A stretch of DNA of 64,000 nucleotides from Vibrio tapetis subsp. tapetis (GCF_900233005.1 NZ_LT960611.1:3472001-3536000); one strand, 5' to 3'. Counted from the first letter of the stretch, positions 44,821 to 56,338 are shown. The notes: generated by a model not told the origin, from the letters alone. Numbers and translations are program-made.

Positions 44821-45130
44821 TATTTTTAAGCATAAGTGATAGCGTTTTTAAAAAGAGTTTCGATTAGAAACGTTTACTCTTTAACAATTTGGAAATCTGA
44901 AGAATTACAATAACTTGTTTGTTTACATGAAAGGATGTTAATTAAATTTAAAAGTTTTCAAATTCTAAGACTTTTTTAGAATGATAGGGACCCACCCCCC
45001 TTCAAGTGGTTTTGGGGTTTCAAGGGAAAGAAAACATATTTGAATCCGGCAAAATTGAACGTTTTTCCCTTATTAAAAAAAGAGACCACCTTGGTTGTTT
45101 TCCAAACATTAAGACCTCTTGGGGTTGTAT

Positions 45131-48022
<2,892 letters not shown>

Positions 48023-48118
48023 ACAACACCCAAGGGGTTTTGATTGGACTCAAAAGCAAGAACATAATTGAATGTGTAATAAGAACTTTTAAGCAACAGC
48101 TTTCCGAATTAAAGAATT

Positions 48119-48239
48119 TGGGGGGCGACCATAGCGTTGCGGACCCACCTGAACCCATCAAAAGGGGTCAGAAGTGAAACGCAGTAGCGCCGATGGTAGT
48201 GTGGGGTTTCCCCATGTGAGAGTAGGACATCGCCAGGCT
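48119..48239 (+). rRNA. abnormal 5S rRNA copy (operon 2, first)
   Basis: It occupies the 5S position right after 23S, and most of it matches the operon 1 5S exactly. The 5' end reads GGGGGGCGACC instead of GCTTGGCGACC, and the loop CCCATGCCGAACTCAG is replaced by CCCATCAAAAGGGGTCAG, two bases longer. These changes hit invariant loop B/C positions. Probably a pseudogene or a sequencing/assembly error. Confidence 0.75.
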
Positions 48240-48250
48240 TTAAATTTGAG

Positions 48251-48276
48251 AAGCCCGTTGGAAAACGGGCTTTTTT
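48251..48276 (+). terminator. terminator-like hairpin between 5S and tRNA-Thr
   Basis: AAGCCCGTT pairs with AACGGGCTT around GGAA, followed by Ts. It lies within the operon, so it may be partly read through with antitermination, or tRNA-Thr-5S-tRNA-Asp may have its own promoter. Confidence 0.75.
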
Positions 48277-48309
48277 CAGTCCATTTGACTGAACAGCAAA
48301 ATTAAGTGT

Positions 48310-48385
48310 GCTGGTATGGCTCAGTTGGTAGAGCGCACCCTTGGTAAGGGTGAGGTCCCCAGTTCGACTCTGGGTACTAGCACCA
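48310..48385 (+). tRNA. tRNA-Thr (GGT)
   Basis: 76 nt with CCA. Anticodon loop CTTGGTA reads GGT. The acceptor GCTGGTA pairs with TACTAGC (one G-T). It is followed by another 5S, the same 5S-tRNA-Thr-5S order as E. coli rrnD. Confidence 0.97.
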
Positions 48386-48392
48386 TTTATTT

Positions 48393-48511
48393 TGTTTGGC
48401 GACCATAGCATTGTGGACCCACCTGATTCCATGCCGAACTCAGAAGTGAAACACAATAGCGCCGATGGTAGTGTGGGGTTTCCCCATGTGAGAGTAGGAC
48501 ATCGCCAGACT
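48393..48511 (+). rRNA. 5S ribosomal RNA (operon 2, second)
   Basis: 119 nt with a canonical core (CCATGCCGAACTCAGAAGTG). It differs from operon 1 5S at paired sites, such as GCATTGTGG with CACAATAGC, so the helix is preserved. Functional as written. Confidence 0.97.
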
Positions 48512-48574
48512 TCTATTTCGTTTTATCTTTTTTAAAGATAAACAAAAAATAGCGATAAGCTGAATAGACACTGC

Positions 48575-48651
48575 GGAGTGGTAGTTCAGTTGGTTAGAAT
48601 ACCGGCCTGTCACGCCGGGGGTCGCGGGTTCGAGTCCCGTCCACTCCGCCA
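48575..48651 (+). tRNA. tRNA-Asp (GTC)
   Basis: 77 nt with CCA. Anticodon loop CTGTCAC reads GTC. The acceptor GGAGTGG pairs perfectly with CCACTCC. Last gene of rRNA operon 2. Confidence 0.98.
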
Positions 48652-48659
48652 CTTATATT

Positions 48660-48689
48660 AAGCCCAAGTCTTACGACTTGGGCTTTTTT
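48660..48689. terminator. rRNA operon 2 terminator
   Basis: AAGCCCAAGTC pairs perfectly with GACTTGGGCTT around TTAC, followed by Ts. The upstream A/T flank allows use by the convergent malate dehydrogenase-like gene. Confidence 0.93.
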
Positions 48690-48706
48690 ACGTTTGTGGT
48701 CTTCTA

Positions 48707-49789
48707 TTACGCTACCTTGCTCGAACGGGTCGAAATTGCAGTAGCAACGGCATCTCCTAGTTCTTGAGTAGAAGCGACTCCTCCCATGTCTCTAGTCCGA
48801 AGTTTTTCGTGTTGAGTAACGTCTTCTATTGCATTGATTATACTGTCGTGTACCGAAGTAAGCCCAAGATGCTCCATCATCATAGCGCCTGCCCATATCG
48901 CACCTATTGGGTTTGAGATGTTTTGGCCGTAAATGTCTGGAGCTGAACCATGAACGGGTTCAAACATACTAGGGAACTCACGCTCTGGATTGACATTAGC
49001 GGAAGGTGCAATGGCGATCGTCCCTGTGCAAGCCGGGCCAAGATCAGACAATATGTCTCCAAAGAGATTTGAGCCAACGATAACGTCATAACTTTCCGGT
49101 TTAGTCACTAAGTTTGCGGAAAAGATATCGATATGGAATTTGTCGGTTGTTACTCTTGGGTAGTCTCGGGCGATAAGATCTACTCTGGAGTCCCAATAAG
49201 GCATACTATGAAACAAGCCATTTGATTTCGTTGCTGAACTCAGGTGTTTTCTCTGACGTTGATTCGCGAATTCAAATGCATATCGAATAATCCGGTCTGT
49301 TCCTTTCCGGGTAAATATACTTTGTTGGACACAGACTTCGTCATCGGTACCTTCATATTGAATTCCGCCAATATTTGAGTATTCACCTTCCACATTTTCT
49401 CGGATCACATAGAAATCAATATCACCGGGCTTTTTGTTGGCAAGTGGAGACTCGATCCCCTTAAATAGGCGTACTGGTCGAATATTCGCATATTGATTAA
49501 ATGCTCTTCGAATCGGTAATAACAACCCCCAAAGTGATATGTGATCGGGCACTCCGGGGAAACCAACGGCGCCGAGATATATAGCATCAAAGTGGCTAAG
49601 GGTTTCAATGCCGTTATCTGGCATCATTTTTCCCGTTGAATGATAGGTTTCGCAACTCCAATCAAAGTAAACCCATTCAATGGTGATTGGCATATGGCTG
49701 ATCGCAGTTTCAATTGCTTTTATGCCTTCAGGGATAACTTCTTTGCCTATACCATCACCTTCAATGACTGCTATTTTAATATGTTTCAC
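48707..49789 (-). CDS. D-malate/tartrate dehydrogenase-like beta-decarboxylating dehydrogenase
   Basis: A 360-residue member of the isopropylmalate/isocitrate/D-malate dehydrogenase superfamily. It opens IAVIEGDGIGKEVIPEG, and metal-binding Asp residues lie in VGSNLFGDILSDLGP. The EPVHGSAPDIYG and NPIGAIW blocks are also present. The TKSNGLFHSMPYWD and RKGTDRIIRYAFEFA segments fit the D-malate/tartrate (DmlA/TtuC) branch rather than LeuB. Beside carnitine monooxygenase genes, its likely job is NAD-dependent oxidative decarboxylation of malate, made from malic semialdehyde, to pyruvate. Substrate stereochemistry is inferred. It is read in the same direction as the BCCT gene upstream, 140 bases away. 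Confidence 0.9.
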   Translation of the reverse strand: MKHIKIAVIEGDGIGKEVIPEGIKAIETAISHMPITIEWVYFDWSCETYHSTGKMMPDNGIETLSHFDAIYLGAVGFPGVPDHISLWGLLLPIRRAFNQYANIRPVRLFKGIESPLANKKPGDIDFYVIRENVEGEYSNIGGIQYEGTDDEVCVQQSIFTRKGTDRIIRYAFEFANQRQRKHLSSATKSNGLFHSMPYWDSRVDLIARDYPRVTTDKFHIDIFSANLVTKPESYDVIVGSNLFGDILSDLGPACTGTIAIAPSANVNPEREFPSMFEPVHGSAPDIYGQNISNPIGAIWAGAMMMEHLGLTSVHDSIINAIEDVTQHEKLRTRDMGGVASTQELGDAVATAISTRSSKVA

Positions 49790-49929
49790 TTAAGCCGGTC
49801 CTTATAGATACATGTTTGTTATATGATGACTTTTAATAAAAATATAGCGTTCAAAAAAACAGACAAGCCACATTGCCACGAACTATTTGATGGGCAATGT
49901 GAACTCGACTGATTTATTTAGTGACTATT

Positions 49930-51540
49930 TTAAGTGGTTGTTAATTCAGCGACTTTCTCCGTGTGTTGTTCTACCTCAACCACCACCATTCCTTCACCAT
50001 CCAGCACAACGTGCTTTTGGGTAGAAATTTCAGGGAAGTCTTGTTTAAGCATTCGAAAGAAAGAGACGACCATAATCAATATCACAGGGATCATTGGAAG
50101 CGCTGCGACCAAAGTGGATGTTTGCGCTGACTTTAAGCCACCTACCGTCAGCAAACCAACGCCGACAAATGCTAAGGTTAATGTCCAAAACGCACGATTC
50201 ATTCGTGTTGGTTCTTCATTAATCTTAATTTTTTTGGATGTGATTAGCGCCAATGTATAGGCTGAAGAGTCGACGGTTGTCGCCAGGAAAATGAAACATA
50301 AAATGATGAATAATGGCGCAATTATTGATGACCATGGCAAGTTGTTTACTATGGCCGTTACGGCTTTCGGTATGCCCTCTGAATTTAAAATATCGGCGAC
50401 AGCAAGGGTGCCAGTCATATCTAAATGCAAAGAATACCCGCCCCAAACCATAAAGAACACGCTCGTTCCAGCGGCACCCCAAAGTACTCCGTTTAAAATA
50501 AACTCACGAATGGTTCTGCCTTTAGAAATCGTAGCGACAAAAATACCCATCATAGGTGCATAAGCGACCCACCACGCCCAATAGAAAATAGTCCAGGCAC
50601 TAGGGAAGGAGTCCTGATCTATCGGTGAAGTCCAAGTGTTTACTCTGAAGAAGTTATCGAGAAACAGACCTAAACTATTGGAACTCAGTTGTAGGATAAA
50701 TAATGTTGGTCCTGCAAATAAAACAAAGGCCAATAGCAGCAGCGCTAATACCATATTGATATTAGATAATATTTGTATTCCTTTACCTAGTCCTGAATAA
50801 ACGGACCAACCGATCATGACAATCCATGAAGCCAACACCATGAATTGAACAAATAGAGAGTCGCCAATACCAAACATTGAATCAAGCAAACTGGTTACTA
50901 AAGGAACCGATAAACCTAGTGAGGTACCCACAGCACCAATGATTGATATGATCACAATCAGGTCGATGACTTTTCCAATAGGGCCATCGACTAAGCCTTT
51001 TAAAACGGGTCTACAGGCTTCACTAAATCGCATGATAGGCACACGTCGAACGTAAAAGTTATAGGCCATCGGTAGTGCAGGAAGAAGATAAATAGCCCAT
51101 GGAACCACGCCCCAGTGTAGTAATGGATACATCGCACCCCATTCAATTGCGGCTGATGTGCCTGCTTCGATATCAAGTGGTGGCGAGGCCATAATATAAA
51201 TTGGCTCAATAAAGGCCCAGTTACACAGTGAAATGCCGATACCTGCGCAGAACAACATTGATATCCATGAAGACTTTTTAAAGTCCGGAGTATCATTTTC
51301 TCTTCCCAAGCGTATGTTCCCATAGCGAGAAAATGCGAGATAAAGCATAACGCCTAAGCAACTTATTCCGGTTAAAAGATAAAGCCAGCCAAAGTTTGAT
51401 GTGACCCAGCCAAACAGTAGGTTGATGATCTCACCAGCAATCATGGGGTTCATTGCTAAATAAGCGCAGCTTGAAAATACAATGATAATAGAGGGTATGA
51501 GCAAGCTCACGTCCATGTTCCACTTACTAAAAGATTTCAC
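49930..51540 (-). CDS. BCCT-family transporter, carnitine likely
   Basis: Twelve-helix betaine/choline/carnitine symporter of 536 residues from the GTG at 51540, chosen because GGAG lies 6 bases upstream; the frame runs 19 codons further without a ribosome site. BCCT marks are the FIEPIYI segment, YPLLHWGVVPWAIY, and the tryptophan-rich stretch before WWVAYAPMMGIF. The N-terminal tail is short and the C-terminal tail is acidic (about 40 residues). It is divergent from cntA across a 285-base AT-rich gap. Uptake of L-carnitine (or gamma-butyrobetaine) for CntAB is the natural role; specificity is inferred from context. Confidence 0.93.
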   Translation of the reverse strand: MKSFSKWNMDVSLLIPSIIIVFSSCAYLAMNPMIAGEIINLLFGWVTSNFGWLYLLTGISCLGVMLYLAFSRYGNIRLGRENDTPDFKKSSWISMLFCAGIGISLCNWAFIEPIYIMASPPLDIEAGTSAAIEWGAMYPLLHWGVVPWAIYLLPALPMAYNFYVRRVPIMRFSEACRPVLKGLVDGPIGKVIDLIVIISIIGAVGTSLGLSVPLVTSLLDSMFGIGDSLFVQFMVLASWIVMIGWSVYSGLGKGIQILSNINMVLALLLLAFVLFAGPTLFILQLSSNSLGLFLDNFFRVNTWTSPIDQDSFPSAWTIFYWAWWVAYAPMMGIFVATISKGRTIREFILNGVLWGAAGTSVFFMVWGGYSLHLDMTGTLAVADILNSEGIPKAVTAIVNNLPWSSIIAPLFIILCFIFLATTVDSSAYTLALITSKKIKINEEPTRMNRAFWTLTLAFVGVGLLTVGGLKSAQTSTLVAALPMIPVILIMVVSFFRMLKQDFPEISTQKHVVLDGEGMVVVEVEQHTEKVAELTTT

Positions 51541-51825
51541 TTTTATCTCCGGTTGTTTGTTAACTGTTAATTTACAGATTTGAAAATAACGCAACAAAAG
51601 TCAAATTTGATCGAGTTTGGGATTTCTCTCGAAATAATTATTTATTTATTTGATTTATATAAGTTTAATTGGTTTTTAGATGTGTCTTTATGGTGTTTTT
51701 ATGGTGAATTTAGTTAATAAATTGTTAATAATTGTGATTGTCATCGTCTTTTGGTTATTGCTTGTTAAGGGGAATAAACCGTATATTGCAAACCACTGGT
51801 TAACAACTTTGAGTTTGGACATAAC
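51541..51825. promoter_or_regulatory. divergent control region of carnitine cluster
   Basis: An AT-rich 285-base gap between the BCCT and cntA starts. GTTAAC palindromes occur at 51559-51564 and 51799-51804, close to each start, and further GTTAA/TTAAT repeats lie around 51710-51740. They could be operators for the XRE-PAS regulator or another factor. No clear -35/-10 pair is convincing. Confidence 0.4.
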
Positions 51826-52968
51826 ATGAAATTTTCAACCGATATCATTCCTGAGCACCATGAAGATCTGGCTAATGCGTGGACAATTCCTTCAAGGTTT
51901 TACACTGATGAGTCTATCTTCGAGAAAGAAGTCGAAGCCTTTTTTGTGAATAGTTGGGTTTGTGTGGCTCACGTTAGTGAAGCGAGTAGCAAAAACAGTT
52001 TCATTCGTCGCGAAATGTTTGGAGAAAGCCTCGTAGTGGTACGCGGTAGAGACTCAGTGCTGCGCGGGTTCTACAACGTATGTCCCCATCGTGGGCATCA
52101 ATTGATATCGGAAGAAAGTGGAAAGACGAAGAATGTTATTACGTGTCCTTACCACGCATGGGCGTTCAAGCTTGATGGCGAGTTAGTTCATGCGACTAAC
52201 TGTGAAAATGTGAATAAATTCGAAAAAGATGTCTTGGGCTTATCCGCCTTTCATGTAGTGGAATATGCCGGCTTTATATTTATCAACTTATCAAAAGAAG
52301 AGCCGAATCCAATTGAAGAGCAGTTACCGGGTTTGGAAGAAACGGTACTAAAACACATGCCTAGAGTGCATGAACTCAAGCGAGCAGCTCGTTTTGTCTC
52401 TAAAACACCCGCCAACTGGAAGTCTATCGTAGATAACTATATTGAGTGTTATCACTGCCCAACCAATCACGTTAGCTTTGCTTCATCCGTTGACGTTACA
52501 CGTTATACACAAGAGTTTAATCCTAACTGGACCTTACAAATTGGCCATGCTGTTTCTTCTGAGCAGTCGTTCAAATTTAATGAAGGCACGATCGATCCTA
52601 AGTTTCTTGGGTATTGGTTGTGGCCATGCACCATGTTTAACATGCCTCCGGGCGGTGACTTTATGACGGTTATCTACGAGTTTCCGATAAGCGCGAATGA
52701 GACGCTTCAATTTTATGAGATCTATTTCTTTAACGAAGTGCTTACGGATGAACAGAAAAAACTGGTCGATTGGTATGAAAACACATTTCGACCAGAAGAC
52801 CTGAGATTGGTTGAAAGTGTTCAAAAGGATTTAAAATCAAGAGGATATCGAGGTCAGGGGCGCATTATGACTTGTTCTGAAGGTTCGGGTATTACCGAAG
52901 AAGGTTTAGCATATTTTCACAAAACCCTAGCAAACAGATACCTAGAAGAGGGTGGTTTCAATGATTAA
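51826..52968 (+). CDS. cntA: carnitine monooxygenase oxygenase subunit (CntA/YeaW type)
   Basis: Rieske non-haem iron oxygenase that cleaves L-carnitine to trimethylamine and malic semialdehyde. The 380-residue protein is highly similar by eye to E. coli YeaW (AWTIPSRFYTD, FYNVCPHRGHQL, NVITCPYHAWAFKLDG, RPEDLRLVESVQK, LKSRGYRGQGRIM). Rieske ligands are Cys86, His88, Cys107 and His110; mononuclear iron ligands are His210 and His215. The bridging residue is Glu207 (DNYIECYHC), the Glu that marks CntA in place of the Asp of most Rieske oxygenases. The 3' end overlaps the aldehyde dehydrogenase start. Gamma-butyrobetaine and betaine may be side substrates. Confidence 0.96.
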   Translation: MKFSTDIIPEHHEDLANAWTIPSRFYTDESIFEKEVEAFFVNSWVCVAHVSEASSKNSFIRREMFGESLVVVRGRDSVLRGFYNVCPHRGHQLISEESGKTKNVITCPYHAWAFKLDGELVHATNCENVNKFEKDVLGLSAFHVVEYAGFIFINLSKEEPNPIEEQLPGLEETVLKHMPRVHELKRAARFVSKTPANWKSIVDNYIECYHCPTNHVSFASSVDVTRYTQEFNPNWTLQIGHAVSSEQSFKFNEGTIDPKFLGYWLWPCTMFNMPPGGDFMTVIYEFPISANETLQFYEIYFFNEVLTDEQKKLVDWYENTFRPEDLRLVESVQKDLKSRGYRGQGRIMTCSEGSGITEEGLAYFHKTLANRYLEEGGFND

Positions 52969-54412
52969 TCAACTCAAAGATCGCACGCTTTTTAAGCAGG
53001 CTTGTTTTGTCAATGGTCGCTGGGAGGACGCGACTTCGGTGACCAAAGTGACGAATCCAATTGATGACAGTCTGATCGGTTATGTGCCTGATTTAAATAA
53101 GAATCAAGTGCTTGAGTCGATAGAACTTGCCTCAAAGGCAATGGCGACTTGGAGTGCAACGACAGCTAAAGAAAGAAGTTCAATACTGCAACGTTGGTAC
53201 TCGCTTATTATCGAAAATGTGGACGATTTGGCGTTAATCATGACATCGGAGCAAGGTAAGCCTTTATATGAAGCTCGTGGTGAAATTACGTACGCGGCGT
53301 CGTTTATCCAATGGTTTGCAGAGGAAGGGAAGCGCATTTATGGGGATGTCATTCCCGCTACGATTGCCTCGAATCGTATCCACACGATTCAACAGCCGAT
53401 CGGTGTGTGTGGGGCGGTTACCCCATGGAATTTCCCTGCGGCCATGATTACTCGTAAAGCGGCGCCTGCATTGGCCGCTGGTTGCTCTATCGTCATTAAG
53501 CCAGCCACAGAAACCCCTTTTACTGCTCTGGCATTGTGTGAATTGGCGTCACGAGCGGGCTTACCGGATGGGTTGATCAATGTCATTACGGGCAATTCTC
53601 GAATGATCGGAGAACAATTAACAACACATCCTTTGATTGCCAAATTCTCATTCACCGGTTCTACGGAGGTCGGTCGCATACTTCAGGCTCAATGTGCATC
53701 CACAATTAAGAAAACGTCGATGGAACTAGGGGGCAATGCGCCTTTTATCGTATTCGATGATGCAAATATTGAGAAAGCCGTTGATGGCCTAATGGCAGCG
53801 AAGTTTCGTAATGGCGGGCAAACATGTGTTTGTGTGAATAGAATTTATGTCCATGAGAAAGTCTACGATGAATTCTATCAAGCGTTTAAAGATAAAGCCT
53901 CACAACTTGTTGTGGGTAAAGGGACGGATATCGGTGTGACTGTTGGCCCGATGATCAATCAAGCCGCCATAACCAATATGACGAGTCTGCTAAAAGATGC
54001 GCAGAGCAAGGGCGCGACTGTTGAGCCCGTTGGTATCTTACGGGAATCGGGCGGAAACTACTTTTCTCCCGTCCTTGTTTCCGATGTGACCGACGACATG
54101 AACCTAGTTCACGATGAAATCTTTGGCCCAATCGCATCCATTATAAAGTTCTCTGATGAAGAAGAAGTCATAAAGCGCGCCAACAATACTATTTTTGGGC
54201 TCGCGGCTTATTTCTATACCACAAATATCAATCGAGTTTATCGTGTTTCCGAGAAAATAGAGTCGGGTATGGTCGGTGTAAATACCGGAATCATATCCAA
54301 CGAAGTTGCGCCTTTTGGTGGCGTCAAACAGTCAGGTTTGGGTAAGGAAGGCTCTAAGTATGGAATTAGTGACTATCTAGAAATCAAATATGTCTGTGTG
54401 GATTTAGAGTAA
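52961..54412 (+). CDS. aldehyde dehydrogenase, malic semialdehyde likely
   Basis: GabD-like NAD(P)-dependent aldehyde dehydrogenase of 483 residues from the ATG at 52961 (a GTG nine bases earlier is possible). Key residues are Asn157 in TPWNFP, Lys180, Glu255 in MELGGN and Cys289 in GGQTCV. It starts within the last codons of cntA and precedes cntB by 6 bases, so the three are one transcript. In carnitine oxygenase clusters the matching enzyme oxidises malic semialdehyde to malate, which here could feed the dehydrogenase at 48707-49789. Succinic semialdehyde dehydrogenase is the fallback reading. Confidence 0.93.
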   Translation: MINQLKDRTLFKQACFVNGRWEDATSVTKVTNPIDDSLIGYVPDLNKNQVLESIELASKAMATWSATTAKERSSILQRWYSLIIENVDDLALIMTSEQGKPLYEARGEITYAASFIQWFAEEGKRIYGDVIPATIASNRIHTIQQPIGVCGAVTPWNFPAAMITRKAAPALAAGCSIVIKPATETPFTALALCELASRAGLPDGLINVITGNSRMIGEQLTTHPLIAKFSFTGSTEVGRILQAQCASTIKKTSMELGGNAPFIVFDDANIEKAVDGLMAAKFRNGGQTCVCVNRIYVHEKVYDEFYQAFKDKASQLVVGKGTDIGVTVGPMINQAAITNMTSLLKDAQSKGATVEPVGILRESGGNYFSPVLVSDVTDDMNLVHDEIFGPIASIIKFSDEEEVIKRANNTIFGLAAYFYTTNINRVYRVSEKIESGMVGVNTGIISNEVAPFGGVKQSGLGKEGSKYGISDYLEIKYVCVDLE

Positions 54413-54418
54413 ATAACG

Positions 54419-55354
54419 ATGAAAAATACAGTTAGAGTAGCCGAGATTAATGATGTCACTGAGCAGGTTAGGCAGTTTACATTACAACCAACGGCCGGTG
54501 GTCCCATCTCGTTTAGTGCCGGTGGCCACATAAGTGTCACGATGAAAGAGGGCATTACGCGTGCCTATTCATTGATTAATCATGAAACAGATGGCCACTA
54601 CCAAATTTCGGTTCAATTAGAAAAGGAATCGAAAGGTGGCTCGAAATATATGCATGACTCTGTTGCGGTTGGCGATGAGTTGGTCATTGAGTCCAGTGAC
54701 AATTACTTTCCATTGCAGAATGCCGCTAATGACAAGCATGTTTTTGTCGCGGGAGGGATTGGAATTACGCCATTTTTATCCTATTTGGCGCAGCCCTCTC
54801 TGGGTGAGTTGAATTACGAACTGCATTTTTGTTACAGCAATGCGCAGCATGCACCTTACTTAGCGCAGTTAAGAGAAAAGCTGGGAGATAGGCTATTTAC
54901 TTACGAAAGTTGCCAAGATGAACGGCTAGATGTAGAGGCACTAATGACGAGTCAACCAGCGTCTACTCATGTTTACGTTTGTGGGCCAGAGAGGCTGATT
55001 AACGCAATCGATGAACACGGTTCCAATGCGCTAGGTAAGGAACGTATTCACTTTGAGAGCTTCACAGAAGCAACCTCATCAGGTGAGGCTTTTGAGGTAG
55101 AACTCCATCAGTCTGGCTTTACTCTGCGGGTAGCAAGCGATCAAAGTATCTTGCAAGCCATAGAGGCTGACGGCCGAATCAGTGTTGATTGTATATGTCG
55201 AAATGGCGTATGCGGCTCGTGTGAAACCGACATTATTGAAGGTGAGGCGGACCACAGAGACAGCTATTTTGATGAGGAAGAAAAAAACGCGCAAACCTCT
55301 ATGCTGGTGTGCGTTTCAAGAGCGAAATCAAAGAAAATTATTCTAGATTTGTAA
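54419..55354 (+). CDS. cntB: carnitine monooxygenase reductase subunit (CntB/YeaX type)
   Basis: Electron-supplying reductase for CntA, 311 residues. Flavin-binding RAYSLIN near 44-50 and the NAD(P)-binding GGIGITPFLSYL near 113-124 are followed by a C-terminal plant-type [2Fe-2S] domain (CICRNGVCGSCETD, final Cys near LVCVSRA). The FMN-NAD-ferredoxin order is that of phthalate-dioxygenase-reductase-type proteins such as YeaX. Last gene of cntA-ALDH-cntB; a bidirectional terminator follows. Confidence 0.95.
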   Translation: MKNTVRVAEINDVTEQVRQFTLQPTAGGPISFSAGGHISVTMKEGITRAYSLINHETDGHYQISVQLEKESKGGSKYMHDSVAVGDELVIESSDNYFPLQNAANDKHVFVAGGIGITPFLSYLAQPSLGELNYELHFCYSNAQHAPYLAQLREKLGDRLFTYESCQDERLDVEALMTSQPASTHVYVCGPERLINAIDEHGSNALGKERIHFESFTEATSSGEAFEVELHQSGFTLRVASDQSILQAIEADGRISVDCICRNGVCGSCETDIIEGEADHRDSYFDEEEKNAQTSMLVCVSRAKSKKIILDL

Positions 55355-55425
55355 GGCTGTTGTGTTGCTCATCTAAGGGGGCGCACAGTGAGATCGGCGA
55401 AAGAGCCGGTGGTCTATTTAGAATA

Positions 55426-55457
55426 ATGAATGCCCAGTTTTTCTGGGCATTCATTTT
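55426..55457. terminator. bidirectional terminator between cntB and regulator
   Basis: AATGAATGCCCAG pairs with CTGGGCATTCATT around TTTTT, with a T run on the + side. The genes are convergent. Confidence 0.88.
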
Positions 55458-55459
55458 GG

Positions 55460-56338
55460 TTAGGTTTCAAAGTAGAAAACAAATAGACCATCACATTGAG
55501 TTATGACTGCGTTTGTCCCGTCCCAAATCATGGTGTGTTCATCGGCGGGTGAACGTTCAAATTGGCTAACAACGGACTTAAAATGATTAGCGATTAACGA
55601 CTCGAACCGCAGCTTTTGTTCCAGGTAATCTTGGTTAGCCGCTTTGAGATTACAGTGGATAAATTCGCCGTTCTTACTTGTAATGAACACCGCGTGAGGG
55701 TGTTTATCGAGGATGAAAAAAAAGAGTGTTTGATATCGGCTTGCCTTGTACTCAGCCTCAACCCTCATCGTATTATCCATACTGATACCAACGATTTTTT
55801 TTATCAAATCATCTTCTGTAATACCGGTCGCTCGTGACGTGATCCATTTGGATTCGTTATTCACTTGGATCTGAAAGTCCATTTCAGTTGATCCGCCAAA
55901 CTGAATAAGGCGTTCATAGATACGATTAACTTCTTCTTTATCACTTGGTTTGAGCAGTGAAAAGAAATCGTCATTACAGTGGATATCTATGCCATAGACT
56001 TCTTTTACGTTGTCAGAGTAACTCACGGTATTATGAGTAACATCCCACTCCCAAGAAACAATCTGGGCCGCATCTGGGTTGATAATAATGGATTCTATGC
56101 TTTTTTCGTCGGTATTGTCGGCGACACTAAAAGCGGTTTCTCCGTACCTTAACCAGTTTGGGGTGACCGAAAAGAAACTCGCAATTTTGTCGACATTAGA
56201 TTCTTCAATACTGCCCCCCTTCACCCATTTGCTCACCGCGGCACGAGATACCCCACAGGCTTTGGCTAAATCGGCTTGAACGATTTGATTCACTTTGATG
56301 AGGTGTAAGATTCGGGTGGAAATACTATCCATTGTCAT
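55460..56338 (-). CDS. XRE-family HTH regulator with PAS sensor region
   Basis: A 292-residue protein. The N-terminal Cro/CI helix-turn-helix (about 6-65; ADLAKACGVSRAAVSKWVKGG) resembles phage-type repressors. Residues 90-190 look like a PAS domain with a PAC motif (VSWEWDVTHNTVSYSDNVKEVYG... KKIVGISMDNT), and a second PAS-like fold (HPHAVFITSKNGEFIHCN) follows at 205-290. No phosphoacceptor or output enzyme is visible, so it probably senses a ligand or redox state directly. It is convergent with the cnt genes and is the only regulator in the island, so control of carnitine use is inferred. A short 22-residue frame abuts its start but has no other support. Confidence 0.85.
   Translation of the reverse strand: MTMDSISTRILHLIKVNQIVQADLAKACGVSRAAVSKWVKGGSIEESNVDKIASFFSVTPNWLRYGETAFSVADNTDEKSIESIIINPDAAQIVSWEWDVTHNTVSYSDNVKEVYGIDIHCNDDFFSLLKPSDKEEVNRIYERLIQFGGSTEMDFQIQVNNESKWITSRATGITEDDLIKKIVGISMDNTMRVEAEYKASRYQTLFFFILDKHPHAVFITSKNGEFIHCNLKAANQDYLEQKLRFESLIANHFKSVVSQFERSPADEHTMIWDGTNAVITQCDGLFVFYFET

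Noticed and set aside
48575..48706. tRNA-Asp as an integration site for the carnitine island
   Set aside because: The 3' end of the tRNA is intact, but no direct repeat of it and no integrase gene is visible at the other island boundary near 56340-56600.
48707..49789. LeuB (isopropylmalate dehydrogenase)
   Set aside because: Substrate-region motifs and the location outside a leu operon fit the D-malate/tartrate branch better.
51826..52968. Glycine-betaine oxygenase GbcA as the identity of the Rieske gene
   Set aside because: Close match to YeaW blocks, the bridging Glu207 and the neighbouring CntB-type reductase and malate-type dehydrogenase favour carnitine oxygenase.
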